A stretch of 64,000 bases of DNA from Undaria pinnatifida (lineage: Eukaryota > Sar > Phaeophyceae > Laminariales > Alariaceae). Below the pieces are notes generated by a model. It had not been told where the DNA came from, ran no database searches, and saw nothing but the letters and a program-made list of their open reading frames with translations. Location: the NCBI GenBank assembly GCA_012845835.1, contig JABAKD010000007.1:9096723-9160722 (forward strand), in the 5' to 3' direction. The position numbers were made by a program, and so were the translations under genes. This document shows positions 1 through 11,049 of this stretch, one piece after another. How positions within the stretch are numbered: position 1 is the first letter of the stretch; each line of letters opens with the position of its first letter.

Positions 1-114
1 GCAGTATACCATTGAAAAACAATATAACAGCCAAGTACTCAATCAAGCATGTCGTCAAAACAGTTACACTTGACTCGCGAAACGAATTGCAATATAAAAA
101 AAAGAAAAAAAAAA

Positions 115-158
115 GGGTGGTGGTGGTGGTGGTGGTGGTGGTGGTGTGGTGGTGGTGT

Positions 159-192
<34 letters not shown>
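115..192. repeat. (GGT)n plus poly-G microsatellite
   Basis: A TGG-repeat run leads directly into about 35 consecutive G. It lies just downstream, on the minus strand, of the splice donor of the large exon at 226-2631, so on that strand it would be a C-rich tract inside the intron. Exact homopolymer length may be an assembly approximation. Confidence 0.95.
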
Positions 193-193
<1 letters not shown>

Positions 194-225
194 AGTCAAG
201 CCCGGTAAGTCAGCATTTTACATAC

Positions 226-2631
226 CTTCTCAGCATCAGACGGCGCGCAGGGCAGCACCACCGTGCTCCCGTCCGGCCGCACACCCACCGCAGCTCGCGT
301 GGCGTCAGCAGGAGCAACCCGTGCCGACGCTAACCCCCCCCTCCTCGCCGCCACCCCTCCACTCGTACCCACCGCGGCACGGCTACCCCCCTGCTCCAGG
401 TCCCCCTCAACCTCCACCCTCGCCACAGCACGGGGACCAGATTCTTCAGAATCTCCAGTATCCGACGACCCCGTACCGATACAGGTATCTCCACCGTCGC
501 TCCCCCACCCTGACCCCGAGGGAGACACCAGCGGGGTCTTCCCGTCCCTCCCCCCCTCCGTGTCGGGGCCTCTCCCACCCCCCTTCTTCCCCGTGCCCAC
601 AAAGCCTCCGCCACCACTGCCGTCCTTCTTGATGGGGGAGGAAAAATCGAGAGGGGGAAGGAAGTCCTCCTTGTTGGGGGAGAGGGAGGGGGACACCGGG
701 GTCATCCGAGCGCTAGCGTCGGGCGCGGGAGGGAGCGACTGCGGGCGACGGGCGGGAGCAATCTTCGCGGTGTTCTTCGTGAGACGGACACCGCGAGCCG
801 CGCGGCGAAGGGTGGCCACAATCTCCCCTTGGGTTTCTTCGGCCAGCGAGGACGTCCATGAGTTTTGTCGATGATGCTGGAAGTTGAGCCCGGTACCGGA
901 GGGGAAAGACTGTGGAGATTCGCGTCCCGTCTGCGCCTGGGAGTTCAGGAGGCTGGAGGCGGCGGCGGCGGCGGCGGTCGCCGCTCTCGCCCACAAGGAG
1001 GCGTTATCGACGTCATAGGGGGAGATTCGCTCGTCCGGCATCGCGGAAGGGTCAGCAATGGCGGTGGTGGAGGTGGTCGTCGTAGTAGCGTCCGCGCGCG
1101 ACGGGGAGCGGGTATCATGACGGTCCGTCGCGTGACGACCGGTGGAAGCAAGGCGGCCATTAGCAACGGCGGCCGCGGCCGCAGCCGGTCGAGAACGCTC
1201 GATCACAGCAGCAGCAGCAGCAGCAGCACCATTTTGTTCACCGTAGTCCACCGAAGACAGGGTCACTATGTCCGGAGACAGATCCGTCGCGGACACCTCT
1301 CGCGCGCGAGAAGCGCCGGGGCCACCGCTATCAACCCCCCCCGCGCCCGAACCAGCAGCCTCGCGAGAGGCGGACCCGCTCTTCTTCGGGCCCTCCGCAC
1401 ACATCCAGTTGTCATCGGCAACGGTAGAACCACGTCCAACCTCAACAAAGCCGTTTCTCCTGACGCTAGAAGCGAGGGCAACCACCGCCGCCGCCGCCGC
1501 CGCCACAGGGTCTTCTTCAACCACCCCCGCCGTAGATTTTTCCCCTCCTCCCGTCGCCTCCTCCTCCCCCTGCTGCTGCGGTTCGGGAGAATCCCACAAC
1601 GAGGAAGCTGGCTTACTCTGCCTGCCGTCAATCCATGACCCACCGCCATCGTCCCCCGACAACGCACTCCTTGCGCCGCCTCCACCCCGCACCCCCTCCC
1701 CACCACCACCCTCACTCCTCCGGCCATCGAAAATCTTGAGGTTATTACTCGACAAGGGCTCTTCCACAACCTCCACAGCAAGCACCGCATCCAGCCCAAG
1801 GGCCGAATCCACGCCAACAGCCGAATCCACACCGAGAGCAGAGTGGATCGGGCTGAGCGGCCCTGCCCGCCCCGCGCCGAACAGCGGGTTCATGGAATCA
1901 TACATGGCATCCCCTGCTTCCCCGCCCGCGGTGTCTGCCAACGATCCCCCCCCCATCCCCCTTCCGACGCTGTTACGGCTCCCACTGCGGCTGCGGTTGC
2001 CACCGCCGCTGCCGTAGCTAGCCCCAAACTCTTCTCCGAACATCGGGATCGCCCCCCTGCGACTAGCTGGGCGGGAAAGCCTCAAGGTTAGCGCTTCGTG
2101 CAGAGGGTCCGCCCTGTCAAACGCACCCGCGCTGCTACCACCCCCGTCACTACCCCCCCCACCACCGCCACTCCGGTAGCCATCCCCGCTATAGCGCCGA
2201 CTGGACGGCCTCTCGAGGCCATCCGCGTCGTACGGAGCGGTGTCGAACACCCCCTGCTTCATGGCCAGAGCGGGCGCCCAGGAATCAACCATGGACTCCG
2301 TGGTCGATCCCACCCGCGTGATCTGCACGCGCTCGTGAGAGTACGGCCTAGGATTGTCCTGGTGCCGGGTGCTATCGAGGTGGTCGTCGTCATCCTGGTG
2401 CTGGTCGCTATCCTGGCTGTCGTCGTCATCCTGGCATTGGTTGTTATCCTGGTCGAGGTCGGTATCCTCGCGGTCAACATCCTGGCGATGGTTGTTATCC
2501 TTGCAGTCGCGGTGCTGGTGGTCCTTGACCTGCTGCTGCTGCTGCTGCTGCTGCTGGGTTTCCTTTCTACGGCTACTTACGTCCGACAAAGGTGTTACCA
2601 CCGTTTTTTCTCCTTCCCCCAACGAGACCAT
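226..2631 (-). CDS. Large exon of an unrecognised low-complexity, proline-directed-site-rich protein
   Basis: An open frame of 802 codons starts at an ATG in a GGGG-ATG-G context and ends on a codon boundary at AGAAG|GTATGT, a good phase-0 splice donor. Nine more codons then reach a stop inside the intron. Residues 26-34 are Gln, and 35-95 are very rich in Asp, Gln and His with repeating QDD/QDN units. Residues 155-170 are Gly/Ser-rich. A five-residue repeat (ALGVD-SAVGVD-SALGLD) spans about 265-281, and several poly-Ala runs follow. The stretches around 105-150 (VDSWAPALAMKQGVFDTAPY) and 195-207 (IPMFGEEFGASYG) are more complex and look like real protein. Many SP/TP sites occur in the C-terminal third (MTPVSPSLSPNKE). 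I recognise no domain; a signalling or regulatory scaffold is only a guess. The region is far more GC-rich than its flanks. The start could instead be an internal methionine of a longer upstream exon. The 3' exons lie outside the window. Confidence 0.7.
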
Positions 2632-2695
2632 CCCCGGGGGCGATCCGGACTCCGTTGACCAGGATTTCTGAATCGTTGCATGGTCCTGCGTGTTG

Positions 2696-3010
2696 AGGGG
2701 GGGGGAGGGGAGGGGGGGTGGGGGGGGGGGAGGACCGAAAGGCGAGAGGGGGGGGGGGGGAGGCGTTAGGGCACTAATTTTTGTTGTTGATGTGGCTGTT
2801 CGTTGCGGTGGGAAGCGAGAAAGGGAGCGGAGGGGAGGCGTCAGGGCATTGATTTCTGTCGTTGATGTGGCTGTTCGTTGAGGTGGGAAGCGAAAGGGAA
2901 GGGGGAGGGGTTCGTTATGGAAGTGGTTGGTGCTGCTGTACTGCTGCAGGTGTCACTATTTTGTGGTGGTGGGTGCTGTTGTATTGCTGCAGGTGTGTGT
3001 CACTGCCGTG
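2696..3010. repeat. G-rich tract and two short tandem duplications
   Basis: Poly-G runs at 2697-2760 are followed by a 75-bp unit present twice (2761-2835 and 2836-2910; core GATGTGGCTGTTCGTTG). A second short duplication follows at about 2925-3005, with core TGCTGCAGGTGT. No coding potential is evident. This lies upstream of the large minus-strand exon and could include its promoter or 5' UTR. Confidence 0.85.
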
Positions 3011-3240
3011 TAGTTGCTGTTGCTCTTGCCGGCGGTCTTCTACACAGAGTCATCGTCATGAGCCAAAATAGACAAGAATTATCTAGTTCGGAGGATAAAA
3101 TACATCATATCATAGCAGTAAACAATCGGTAGGCGGTTGATGTGCTTGAGGTCCGGCATGTGCTCGGAGTGTCGCGTCAAAATCGAACCAAGAGCTTCCA
3201 CCTTCGTCACCGGCAAAAAAAATACAAAAAAAAAAAAAAA

Positions 3241-3407
3241 CACATCAGAAAACAATCAAGAATGAAAAACAAAGTTATTTTGAACAAGCAAAAATACATC
3301 CGAAAACAGTTAGCAATGAAAAACCAGAGCTATTTTGAACAAGCAAAAACACATCCGAAAACAGTTAGCAATGAAAAACAAAAAAACCTATTTTGAACAA
3401 GCAAAAC
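3241..3407. repeat. 54-55 bp tandem repeat, three units
   Basis: Units begin at 3241, 3295 and 3350 and share ACATCCGAAAACAGTTAGCA and TATTTTGAACAAGCAAAA. The short open frames in this block follow the A-rich repeat and are not credible genes. Confidence 0.9.
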
Positions 3408-4690
3408 AAAAAGACAACGAAAAAGCAGATCCGACATTTCTTGTTCAGCTTTCATCACACACGACACTCCTCACGTCTTTGACAGCCAGCGGGTGGATAG
3501 AGCGGATAAAAGTTTGAATAGAGCGGTTCAGTCATTTCCGGGCAGAACAGAGCGGCACAAAGTCCGACTACCCATGACATGATACGACAGCAGCACGAAG
3601 GGGCGCGCTGAGGCTTAAACTCCACTATTAATACAGGTTCACCATACTTGTTTTTCTGAGCCTCTTCGCTAGACGAGCTCTACTTCGAGGCATACCCTGA
3701 CCCGAAAAAAAAATGGGATAAAATTGAGCGTTTGCGAAAAAAGTTCTTTCGCAAACCTATCCCTTGCATTTTGGAGGCGTCGCCTGCAAGGAATTTGTTC
3801 TCTTTTTCCAACGCAAACACACCAAAATCATGATGGGAAGGGGACTGACGTTTTCTAGCGGAAGCAAAGTATTTTTCCGAAGAACGTTTTTCGCCAACAC
3901 TGCTTGGAACTGAAAAAAAAAAAAAACAATCAACAATCCCGTGATGTACTAGTAGTAGGTATACAACGAAACGTATCGCAAAAAAATATATATATATCTA
4001 CTGGCAACCTGCTGGCAGGCCCAACCAGTAGATAAGATGCTGCCAGCGCGCAGCACCATTTTGCGTACAACTATCGCACTTACAGCAGGCGTTTTTTGAG
4101 CAAAATTTACAAAATACCGGCATGCTAATAGCAGCGGCGGCTTCGAGACCCTTCAACACAAACCAGACTTTGATGGAGTTGTCTTTGAAGAGTCACGACC
4201 CGCAGTCCAGTGGCACAAAAAACGGACGGGCTCACTGACCATTAATAGATGCAATTATTTACATATTACTTCGAAGAACATGACACAAAACAAAAACAAA
4301 AAACAGTCTCACGTATACATGTTGACACGCGTCGGCGATGCGCTCGACCGATTACTATACCTTAAAGAAATATTAACCGTCGATACTCCGTTTCGACGGA
4401 CGGGTTCAGCTTCCAATCTGCGTATTCCCAGGCCTGTTCTTGCTCGGTGTAGACAACTTCGAACAACAACCGCCCTGACACGATCTACCAACTGCTCTGG
4501 AAAGCTCTCACAGAAAGGAGCGACTGCTGTGCTTCCGGACAACAACCTGTCCTACGGCTGTCCTAACGAGTTCCCGGCGAGATACGTGCACAAAATCGGT
4601 GTAGAATCACAAAAGAGATTTGCGGAAAACTTGCGAAAATAAACAAACGGGGGCAAAAACACCCCAAAAACAAGCACAGATTTTTGGGCA
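3408..4690. other. No gene recognised
   Basis: AT-rich unique-looking sequence with T/A homopolymers, a (TA)n run near 3988 and a CTATTAATA motif at 3625. A 120-codon open frame at 4280-4642 has ordinary composition but no recognisable domain, splice context or paralogue, so I leave it uncalled. Confidence 0.5.
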
Positions 4691-4939
4691 ATTCAAAAAT
4701 TTGTGATACTGCTTGCTGTTCCTTGTACGTACCAGGTATCGCACGAGATACAGCGGGTCGAGCACATGGTCTTAATTAACTCCTTTGGGTATAGGGGTGA
4801 AGAGGGAAAAATGTCGAAAACACTTCGACGATAACAGAAAATCGGGACCGTCACACGAGCAGCAGCCCGGGACGCTGGGTACAGAGGGTAGAGGGTGTGT
4901 TCGCCGGACGCGTGCAACGAGAAGAGTGGCACTTCCTTT

Positions 4940-5345
4940 TGTCTGAACCGGTTTCTGACCGGCAGGGCCTCCTTAACGCCCGTACAACTCGAAACCCTTT
5001 GCGGGAAGAAAAAAAAAAAGAAAAAGAAAAAAAGGACTTGAAGTTACTACAGGGAGAAGGATTTTGGGGCGCCTCTAACGGGGGGTTGCGAACCCAAAAA
5101 AAATCGTCCGAAAATCGTTTGTTTTTTTTCTTCTAGTTTATTTTTGTTGTACGCGTATGCATAAGAGCCATGGGACTGCTGTTTATCGTGTAGAGCGCAT
5201 ACGAAGTACATTTTTTCGTCGTTTTCTTTTTTTTTTTCCCAACACGCCTGCTACGATGGAGGTAGCACGTTTTCTGTGTGAAATGTTTTCTGAATGACGG
5301 GGCTCTTGACCCAAAATCGTCGGAAAATACGCCCCCTTAATTTTT
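4940..5345. repeat. Rep-J dispersed repeat fragments
   Basis: The phrases ACGGGGCTCTTGACCCAAAATCGTCGG and CTACGATGGAGGTAGCACG recur in altered form at 10735-11000, 22150-22260, 29370-29660, 40560-40690 and 45570-46070. No frame is conserved between copies, so this is a non-coding dispersed repeat of unknown class. Confidence 0.6.
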
Positions 5346-5366
5346 GCATGATTTTCGCTTTTGCTG

Positions 5367-5379
5367 ATGTTGTTGTTGC

Positions 5380-5440
<61 letters not shown>

Positions 5441-5531
5441 GCTGCTGCTGTTGTTGTTGTTGCTGCCGCTGTTGTTGTTGTTGCTGTTGTTGTTGTTGTT
5501 GTTATTGTTGCTGTTGTTGTTGTTGTTGTTG
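5367..5531. repeat. (GTT)n microsatellite, tail of SINE-B
   Basis: About 55 GTT-type triplets with a few GCT/GCC interruptions. It abuts the 3' end of a minus-strand SINE-B copy, where the sense strand reads GTGAGAAC then (AAC)n in other copies, so the array is best seen as an expanded retroposon tail. Long poly-Val/Leu/Thr frames here are artefacts. Confidence 0.9.
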
Positions 5532-5725
5532 ATCTTACATTTACTCGCATAATCAAGTCCGTGGTCACAGGACAGGCTCCAATCACTTTGGAGTAGAAAA
5601 ATACCCTAGGGAAAAAGCACAAAAAACCCAACAAAGGTGGTGCACGCATATATCACAGCTGACGCAATCCATGCCTCCGCCAAAAAGATATCAAAAGTGG
5701 AATCGGGAGTCAGCCTACGATGTGC
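5532..5725 (-). mobile_element. SINE-B copy, antisense, near full length
   Basis: Contains the SINE-B 3' core (CCGTGGTCACAGGACAGGCT), the inner part (ATATCACAGCTGACGCAATC) and the 5' part (GGAATCGGGAGTCAG) in the same order as copies at 49945-50204 and 52970-53222. The 3' end carries the GTT array. It is non-coding and presumably moved by a partner LINE; that last point is inference. Confidence 0.75.
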
Positions 5726-5894
5726 CAGGTCCATACTGGTGCATACGTCTCACTACTCGCGCCTGGAAAAAACGACTATACCGCTTTTGCCACCCAGGAA
5801 AGACTACCACGTTCAAACAGCAGTAGCTGCAAGTACATACTAGTGTTTATCCTAATGAACGCAAATGGTAGTCAACTAAACACGACACTACAAA

Positions 5895-6000
5895 ATGAGG
5901 ACACAACCCGTAATACGCGCGATCGGAGTATCACACACAACTCGCAAACATGAGTTTCGACGAAACGTTCGATCTCACACCTGGAGTGCATTATTTCTAT
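5895..6000 (+). repeat. Rep-C 3' fragment
   Basis: ATGAGGACACAACCCGTAAT through GATGAGTTTCGACGAAACG to a CACACCTGGAGTGCATT tail. This is the 3' half of a family present more than fifteen times in the window. Confidence 0.85.
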
Positions 6001-7049
6001 AATAATAAAGTGATAGAAAGTTGATTACAGGTAGCTTACAAATAGTACTATAATAGTGTTTATTCTGCCGCATTGGTTCAATCCAAAAACATCGGGCACG
6101 AAAAGCCCAACCGGGCGTTTGCTCTTTAGGCATATGGTAGCGACATTCACCGAATTAGTTACCGGCTATATACGCAGTACGTGCAGCCTCCCCAATCAGC
6201 GCCGGAAGGAAGCTTGCGTCGCTGGATCAAATGAATCGATACATCAAGCAGGGGTACCTTACCGCTTTTTCGAGAAAATGGTTGACATACTCCATAGATT
6301 TTATACCAGGGATACCCTAACCCTAACCAAATGAAACGCAATCAACCAACGTGGGATGAAACCACCTCCGTCTCGTACACAGCAGTGTGCGTCAATCATC
6401 GTCTCGAAAAGTGGTGAGCTCTACAAATCAAGCGACTAGATTAATCGGGGGAAAAAAAGAAGAAAAAAAAACTTCGTCCAAAACAATATTCAATTAAATT
6501 AGTAAGCATACCGATAAAACGAAAAACAAACAAAAAGGGTTGGTTCACAGCTGCCTGCACTTCCAACACCAAATGAAACGGCTGATTCACAGCTGTCTAT
6601 ACTTTCAACACTAGTAGCTCCCACAAAAAGTACCAAAACAAGAGCCCGCCAACAGCCTGGGCTCTTTGAAAAAAGAAGGACGTTCCGTCTTCGCGTTATT
6701 GCCCGCTCGAGCTGCAGCAGTCTTCGCCTTAAACAGCAGTCCATCCGTTTCTGCGGCTCGAACGCATTATTTATCACTGAATGCGATGGGGAGACAGGTG
6801 ACCCGTTCGCGCGTCCGTTCCTCAGCGTTTCTTTTTTTTTCGCTTGGTCTCCCCCTTTCTCCTTCCATCTCCCGGACAGACCATCGTGTTCACAGAATGC
6901 CGCCCCGTCTCCCCCCCCTCGATACGCGATTTCATTTTAGTTCATCTCGTAGAGGGTTGGGCGCTCGTTCGTTCCCACATCCCGCTGCAAGACAACTTCC
7001 ATTGAGGGTGCCGCCAAACCTACAGGTACCCGGTTGGTACTGTTCGTCT
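6001..7049. other. No gene recognised
   Basis: Mixed sequence. Contains a short CCCTAACCCTAACC tract near 6314. A 92- and a 152-codon open frame overlap here, but neither has a recognisable domain, and they look like chance frames. Confidence 0.5.
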
Positions 7050-7189
7050 AACTCCTTCCACAGCCGTCAGATAGTGCCCCCCTCAAAAACGGATTTAATA
7101 GTTTCCGCGTACAGATTGATTTAACACCACCTCGTTGACCCTGGTACAAGCTACACCGTAGTTCTAAGGGGAGTCGCCGACCTATATCC
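7050..7189 (+). repeat. Rep-C 5' half, split by an insertion
   Basis: Matches the 5' half of the full copy at 12110-12365 (GCCCCCCTCAAAAACGG, TTTCCGCGTACAGATTGAT, GGGGAGTCGCCGACCTATAT). It stops at CCTATATCC and resumes with TTAATGAGG at 7382. Confidence 0.9.
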
Positions 7190-7289
7190 TTGGGGTATTC
7201 CTCAGCTCCAGAGTGACTGGAGCCTGTCCTGTGACCACGGACTTGATTATGCGAGTTAATGTGAGAACAACAACAACAACAACAACAGC

Positions 7290-7378
<89 letters not shown>

Positions 7379-7381
7379 CCG
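7190..7381 (+). mobile_element. SINE-B 3' part with (AAC)n tail nested in Rep-C
   Basis: GGGGTATTCCTCAGCTCCAG, then CCTGTCCTGTGACCACGG, then GCGAGTTAATGTGAGAAC, then about 35 AAC triplets. It sits between two halves of one Rep-C copy, so SINE-B was mobile after Rep-C had spread. Confidence 0.9.
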
Positions 7382-7492
7382 TTAATGAGGACACACACCC
7401 AGTAGTACGCGCGATCGGCGTAGACACACAGCTTGCATAGATGAGTTTCCACCAACTCTTCGATCTCACAGCTGGAGTGCATTTTTTACTTC
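7382..7492 (+). repeat. Rep-C 3' half, resuming after nested SINE-B
   Basis: TTAATGAGGACACACACCCA through GATGAGTTTCCACCAACTC to CACAGCTGGAGTGCATTTTT. It completes the copy begun at 7050. Confidence 0.9.
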
Positions 7493-7923
7493 AGTAACAT
7501 GTCGACGAAACGATGAAACTAATAGCTTCTACGAAACATTACGCCATCCGTCCATCCTGCATCTGTTTGTTCATCCTTCCCTCTCCCCCAGGCCACCGTT
7601 GTTGTGCCTACGTTGTTGCCACATAACCCTTTCTGGACTTCAGCGTGAAAAAGTGACCCGACAAAACTCACCAGTATAGTAGTGTCGGGCAACAACCGAA
7701 GCAACGAGGACAGCTTGGGCGTGGGACGATGCATTCCGTGTTCGAACTGCAACAGCAGCAGCAGTACAACAAAGATGCTCCACCAATGTGGTGCTGCGCG
7801 CATACAGCCGTTGTTGTGCGCCCACTCTGGACGATGAAATGCCACCGCACTTATCTTGCACAGAATACGCAAGAGTACGGGTACCCCAACAAAACGGTGG
7901 TGTGCCAGAACTATACAACCCGC

Positions 7924-8012
7924 TCAACCCCTTTAGAGCCCCCGAACCCCTCCCTACACTAAATCCAAGTAATTTTGTCCCCAAAAACGGGTTTCCAGTT
8001 GTAAGGGCTTAA
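7924..8012 (-). mobile_element. MITE-1 copy
   Basis: Reads CAACCCCTTTAGAGCCCCCG through GGGTTTCCAGTTGTAAGGGC to CTTAA. The family has about 90 bp and ends that are inverted repeats of TTAACCCCTTTA, compatible with a TTAA target. It is non-coding and non-autonomous. Confidence 0.8.
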
Positions 8013-8045
8013 CGCGGAAAGCCGCCTCATTTATTCTAGCTTATG

Positions 8046-8142
8046 AATGCAGACCCCCAGCTTCGCCAAGCGATTTTGACCGCCTGTATATAAGGATATC
8101 GCCTTATATAGGGATACCGCCTTGTCGGGCGACCCCTGCTGA
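8046..8142. repeat. Rep-G (AAGGCGG palindromic family) fragment
   Basis: Alternating CCGCCTTATATAGGGATACC units with AGCGATTTTGACCGCC. The same phrases occur at 43705-43965, 44080-44260 and 49455-49680. Confidence 0.8.
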
Positions 8143-8483
8143 ATTTGTTGTACGACCTGCTCACACCTTACAAGACGAACAAGACAAGCAACAACAGCAG
8201 TTGCCTAGTGTCTCGCTGCATTTTGGCGGCCTCAACCCGCTTCCAATTCCAAAATTTTATCCCCGTCTAACGCCAAGTTTTTCGTTCCCGCGTCGGGCGC
8301 GCGTCGGAAAAAAACATTTGAAGGGGATAATCCTACACGCAGTAAAAACAAAGGGAGTACTTTGGGGGCACGGCATTTTCCCGCGTGATAACGAACGAAC
8401 TATTGCATTGTGGACAAACGCACTCCCAGCCTACCAGGGGAAGTCCTCGGAGCTGGTACCACCGGGCGAAGGTCAGTACAGGC

Positions 8484-8553
8484 CGGGGGGGGGGGAGGGG
8501 GGGGGGGGGGGGGGGGGGGGGCACCTGTGACCACGGAATGCCCAGAAGGGGGT
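8484..8553. repeat. Poly-G tract joined to a SINE-A fragment
   Basis: About 30 G follow a GGCCGGGGGG lead-in. Next comes CACCTGTGACCACGGAATGC, which matches the SINE-A 3' region (CACCTGTGACCACGGCTTGT elsewhere). Confidence 0.75.
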
Positions 8554-9054
8554 GTCTTACATTGTTGCGTGTTTTCAACCATGCCCAACCAACCCTAACC
8601 CATATGGATACACGTGTCAAATAATGCGTATCAATGCCTCCCAGCGACTGGTCCTCTAACCAACGGTACAGCAGTTACGATGTCGCTGCGGCCCCCACGA
8701 ACCTAAGGGCTTCCTTCCGCAACGTTAATTCCTCCGTCCGCCCCTCCACCTGTTCATCCCAACCCTAACCCCCCCCCCCCCCCGGCTCCACGTGGTTTTG
8801 GCTACCGGTAGACCGGTGTCGGATTGTGTGTTATGCGTTTGTGTGTGCGTTTTTCGTGAGTACGTTGTTCACATTAAACTGATGTTATCACCCTCTTTTT
8901 ACACCGACCGTTTTTTTTTTTTTTTTTTTTTTTCCTTTTTTCATCATTATTTCCTATTTTATCAACACTTTTACTTCTCTATTTGCAGCTCAAATTCGTA
9001 CCACCGGTCCACGGCTGACCTGATGATGCTGCTTTGATGTCGATGAAACCATTA
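8554..9054. other. No gene recognised; CCCTAA and poly-T tracts
   Basis: Contains CAACCCTAACCC near 8588 and 8759, a C run at 8770-8783 and a poly-T run at about 8910-8932. A TACAGCAGT motif is near 8669. Confidence 0.5.
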
Positions 9055-9144
9055 TTAACCCCTTTACAACCGGAAACCCGTTTTAGGGGACAAAATCGCT
9101 TGGATTTAGTATAGGGAGGGGTTCGGGGGCTCTACAGGGGTCAA
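9055..9144 (+). mobile_element. MITE-1 copy
   Basis: TTAACCCCTTTACAACCGG to GGGGGCTCTACAGGGGTCAA. The arrangement is intact and the right end has mutated from TTAA to TCAA. Confidence 0.85.
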
Positions 9145-9154
9145 GAAGAGAGGC

Positions 9155-9260
9155 ATATATATGCGCGATCGGAGTATCACACACAGCTCGCAAAGATGAG
9201 TTGCGACAAAATCTTCGATCTCACAGCTGGAGTGTATTTTCATTTTTAATATTATATACG
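9155..9260 (+). repeat. Rep-C 3' fragment
   Basis: GCGCGATCGGAGTATCACAC through CACAGCTGGAGTGTATTTTC, starting abruptly in an ATATAT run ten bases after MITE-1. Confidence 0.85.
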
Positions 9261-9261
9261 A

Positions 9262-10325
9262 TGCGCAACGGTATTTCAGTTTCCACTCATCCGGCCCATT
9301 CACGAAATAACTAAACGTCCCCACCAGGTATATCGGTAAAAAAAATACTAAATAGTATACTTCCAAGTATTACGAGGGTGCATGCTTACACACACCCTTC
9401 GGGGTTCATCCAACTTTTTAGGCCCAACGGGTGTGGGGAAAACAGAAAACAAAAAGAAAAAGAAAGAACACACACAAGAGGGTCGGGGCTACAAGGGGAA
9501 AAAAAAAAAACGTGACATACAAAAAAAGAAAATATGCGACAATGATACCATGACCTATATGTAGTCCACAGGGGGTGGGGAGTGCTGAACAGCTCGGGCT
9601 AAAGGGTACAGAATAAAAAGGCAGGCAGGCAGGCAGGCCCAAGGGGTCCTCGTAAAAAGACATGAAGAAAGGGAGAACAAAATGCGCAGGACTACGTCGG
9701 GGGTCCGCGAACAAGACAAAGCGATACCCCACCGCCGCTGTTTCCCCGACACGTATTACTCCCCAGCATTTATGATTTGTATGTGAGATATGTATACGAT
9801 ATTTCACATTTACGATTATAGCGCATAGTTCACTCCTTCCCCGTCCCTATCGGATCTCAGATCCGGGGTCATCTAGCAGGCACCCCTCCCGCCCCCCGGC
9901 TATTGAAACGCCGTTTGTTTGTTACTGGACGGGGGTCAGAAAAGAACACGAGCAAAAAAGCACACTTTTAATTTTTTTCCAACAGAGATGTATCTGACCC
10001 ACACCACCAGATTGTTTCTTACCCTTACACGAGGTGTGGCGAGGTTGGTGCGAATTCTTAAACTTCGGCCGTTCGTTCTATCTGACGTCTACGCCCTGGC
10101 ACGTCCAGTGGTGCTCTTGCTGATTCTTCGGCCAAAAGAGACACACGCACTGCTGCTGTGGTCACAAACTACGAGACGAGAGACGAACTGCATAACGCAC
10201 AATGCATGCATCGTACATACAACAAATAAAAAGCCTGCTATTAATAATAGACAAAGAAGAGGGGGGGTACAAAAAAAATACACAGCCCCAGAAAGGTGGG
10301 TTGCTGGGTGTGATGTCACACCGTG
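9262..10325. other. No gene recognised
   Basis: Contains A-rich runs at 9440-9540, a (GGCA)n run near 9620 and a Rep-E fragment near 10140-10205 (GTGGTCACAAACTACGAGAC). An open frame running 9919-10518 continues into the tandem repeat that follows and is not credible as a gene. Confidence 0.5.
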
Positions 10326-10530
10326 TTCATGTCTCGCTTTCTCGAGAAGGCAGTGGCCAGGAGACGTGTGGTGGTGGTGGGAGCGAAATCACGACCTGTT
10401 GGTGGTTCGCGTTGGCGACAAGGCAGTGCTCGGGAGACGTGTGGTGGTGGGAGCAAATATCACAACATGTTGGTGGCTCGCTCTGGCGAGATGGCAGTTA
10501 TCGGGAGACGTGTGGTGATTGGACCAAAAC
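10326..10530. repeat. 71-73 bp tandem repeat, three units
   Basis: GGAGACGTGTGGTG recurs at about 10360, 10433 and 10504 with intervening CTGTTGGTGG-TCGC phrases. Unit lengths of 73 and 71 are not multiples of three, which argues against a repeated protein domain. Confidence 0.85.
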
Positions 10531-10734
10531 CACAGCAACAACAACAACAACAACAACCATCAACCCTGTTGGGGCCCTCGCACGTCGACCAAAAAGCCGC
10601 AACTGCGACATTCTCAATCGTCTACAAGTAGTAGCGTGAGCGCTACACAGCAGCAGCAGCAGCAGCAGCACGAGCAAGATGATGCCGCACCCCCCCATTG
10701 CATTGTTAATGTTGTGCTTCGGACCCCAACGGAC
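10531..10734. repeat. Short (AAC)n and (CAG)n microsatellites
   Basis: CAACAACAACAAC at 10534-10556 and CAGCAGCAGCAGCAGCAG at 10650-10670. No other structure is visible. Confidence 0.7.
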
Positions 10735-11005
10735 GCGTTTTATTTTTTTTTTAATTCCGAGATTTTCTCAAATTTGGGAGCTTAAGACCTCTCAAAAAAC
10801 TGATCTGGAGAAAAACGAAGCGGCTCGTACTATTGGATAAAAAATCCCATATACATAGCTTAGGTACGAGCACACATCGAAAATATATCATGCAAGAATA
10901 AACGGGGCGTATTTTCCACGATTTTGGGTTAAGGAGCACCATCATTCAGAAACCATTTTCGCCAAAAAAAAGGTGTACCTCTCTCGTAGCACGCGTCAAC
11001 GTCTA
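10735..11005. repeat. Rep-J copy
   Basis: Contains GGGAGCTTAAGACCTCTCAA, ACGATTTTGGGTTAAGGAGC and ACCATCATTCAG, the fullest form of the family also seen at 29370-29660, 40560-40690 and 45570-46070. No conserved frame. Confidence 0.65.
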
Positions 11006-11049
11006 TCATCCCCCATCAGCAGTGCCCGAAGCTGCAAAAGGATCAACGC

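Noticed and set aside
263-2671. Several plus-strand and alternative minus-strand frames of 90-257 codons
   Set aside because: Shadows of the GC-rich 802-codon minus-strand exon; none has a better start or splice context.
5294-5649. Long poly-Val, poly-Leu and poly-Thr open frames on both strands
   Set aside because: They are translations of the (GTT)n array in all frames; microsatellites lack stops.
7048-7482. Cys/Val/Thr homopolymer frames
   Set aside because: Frames through (AAC)n; the surrounding DNA is SINE-B nested in Rep-C.
9919-10518. 199-codon plus-strand frame
   Set aside because: It runs into a 71-73 bp tandem repeat whose period is not a multiple of three and contains Rep-E sequence.
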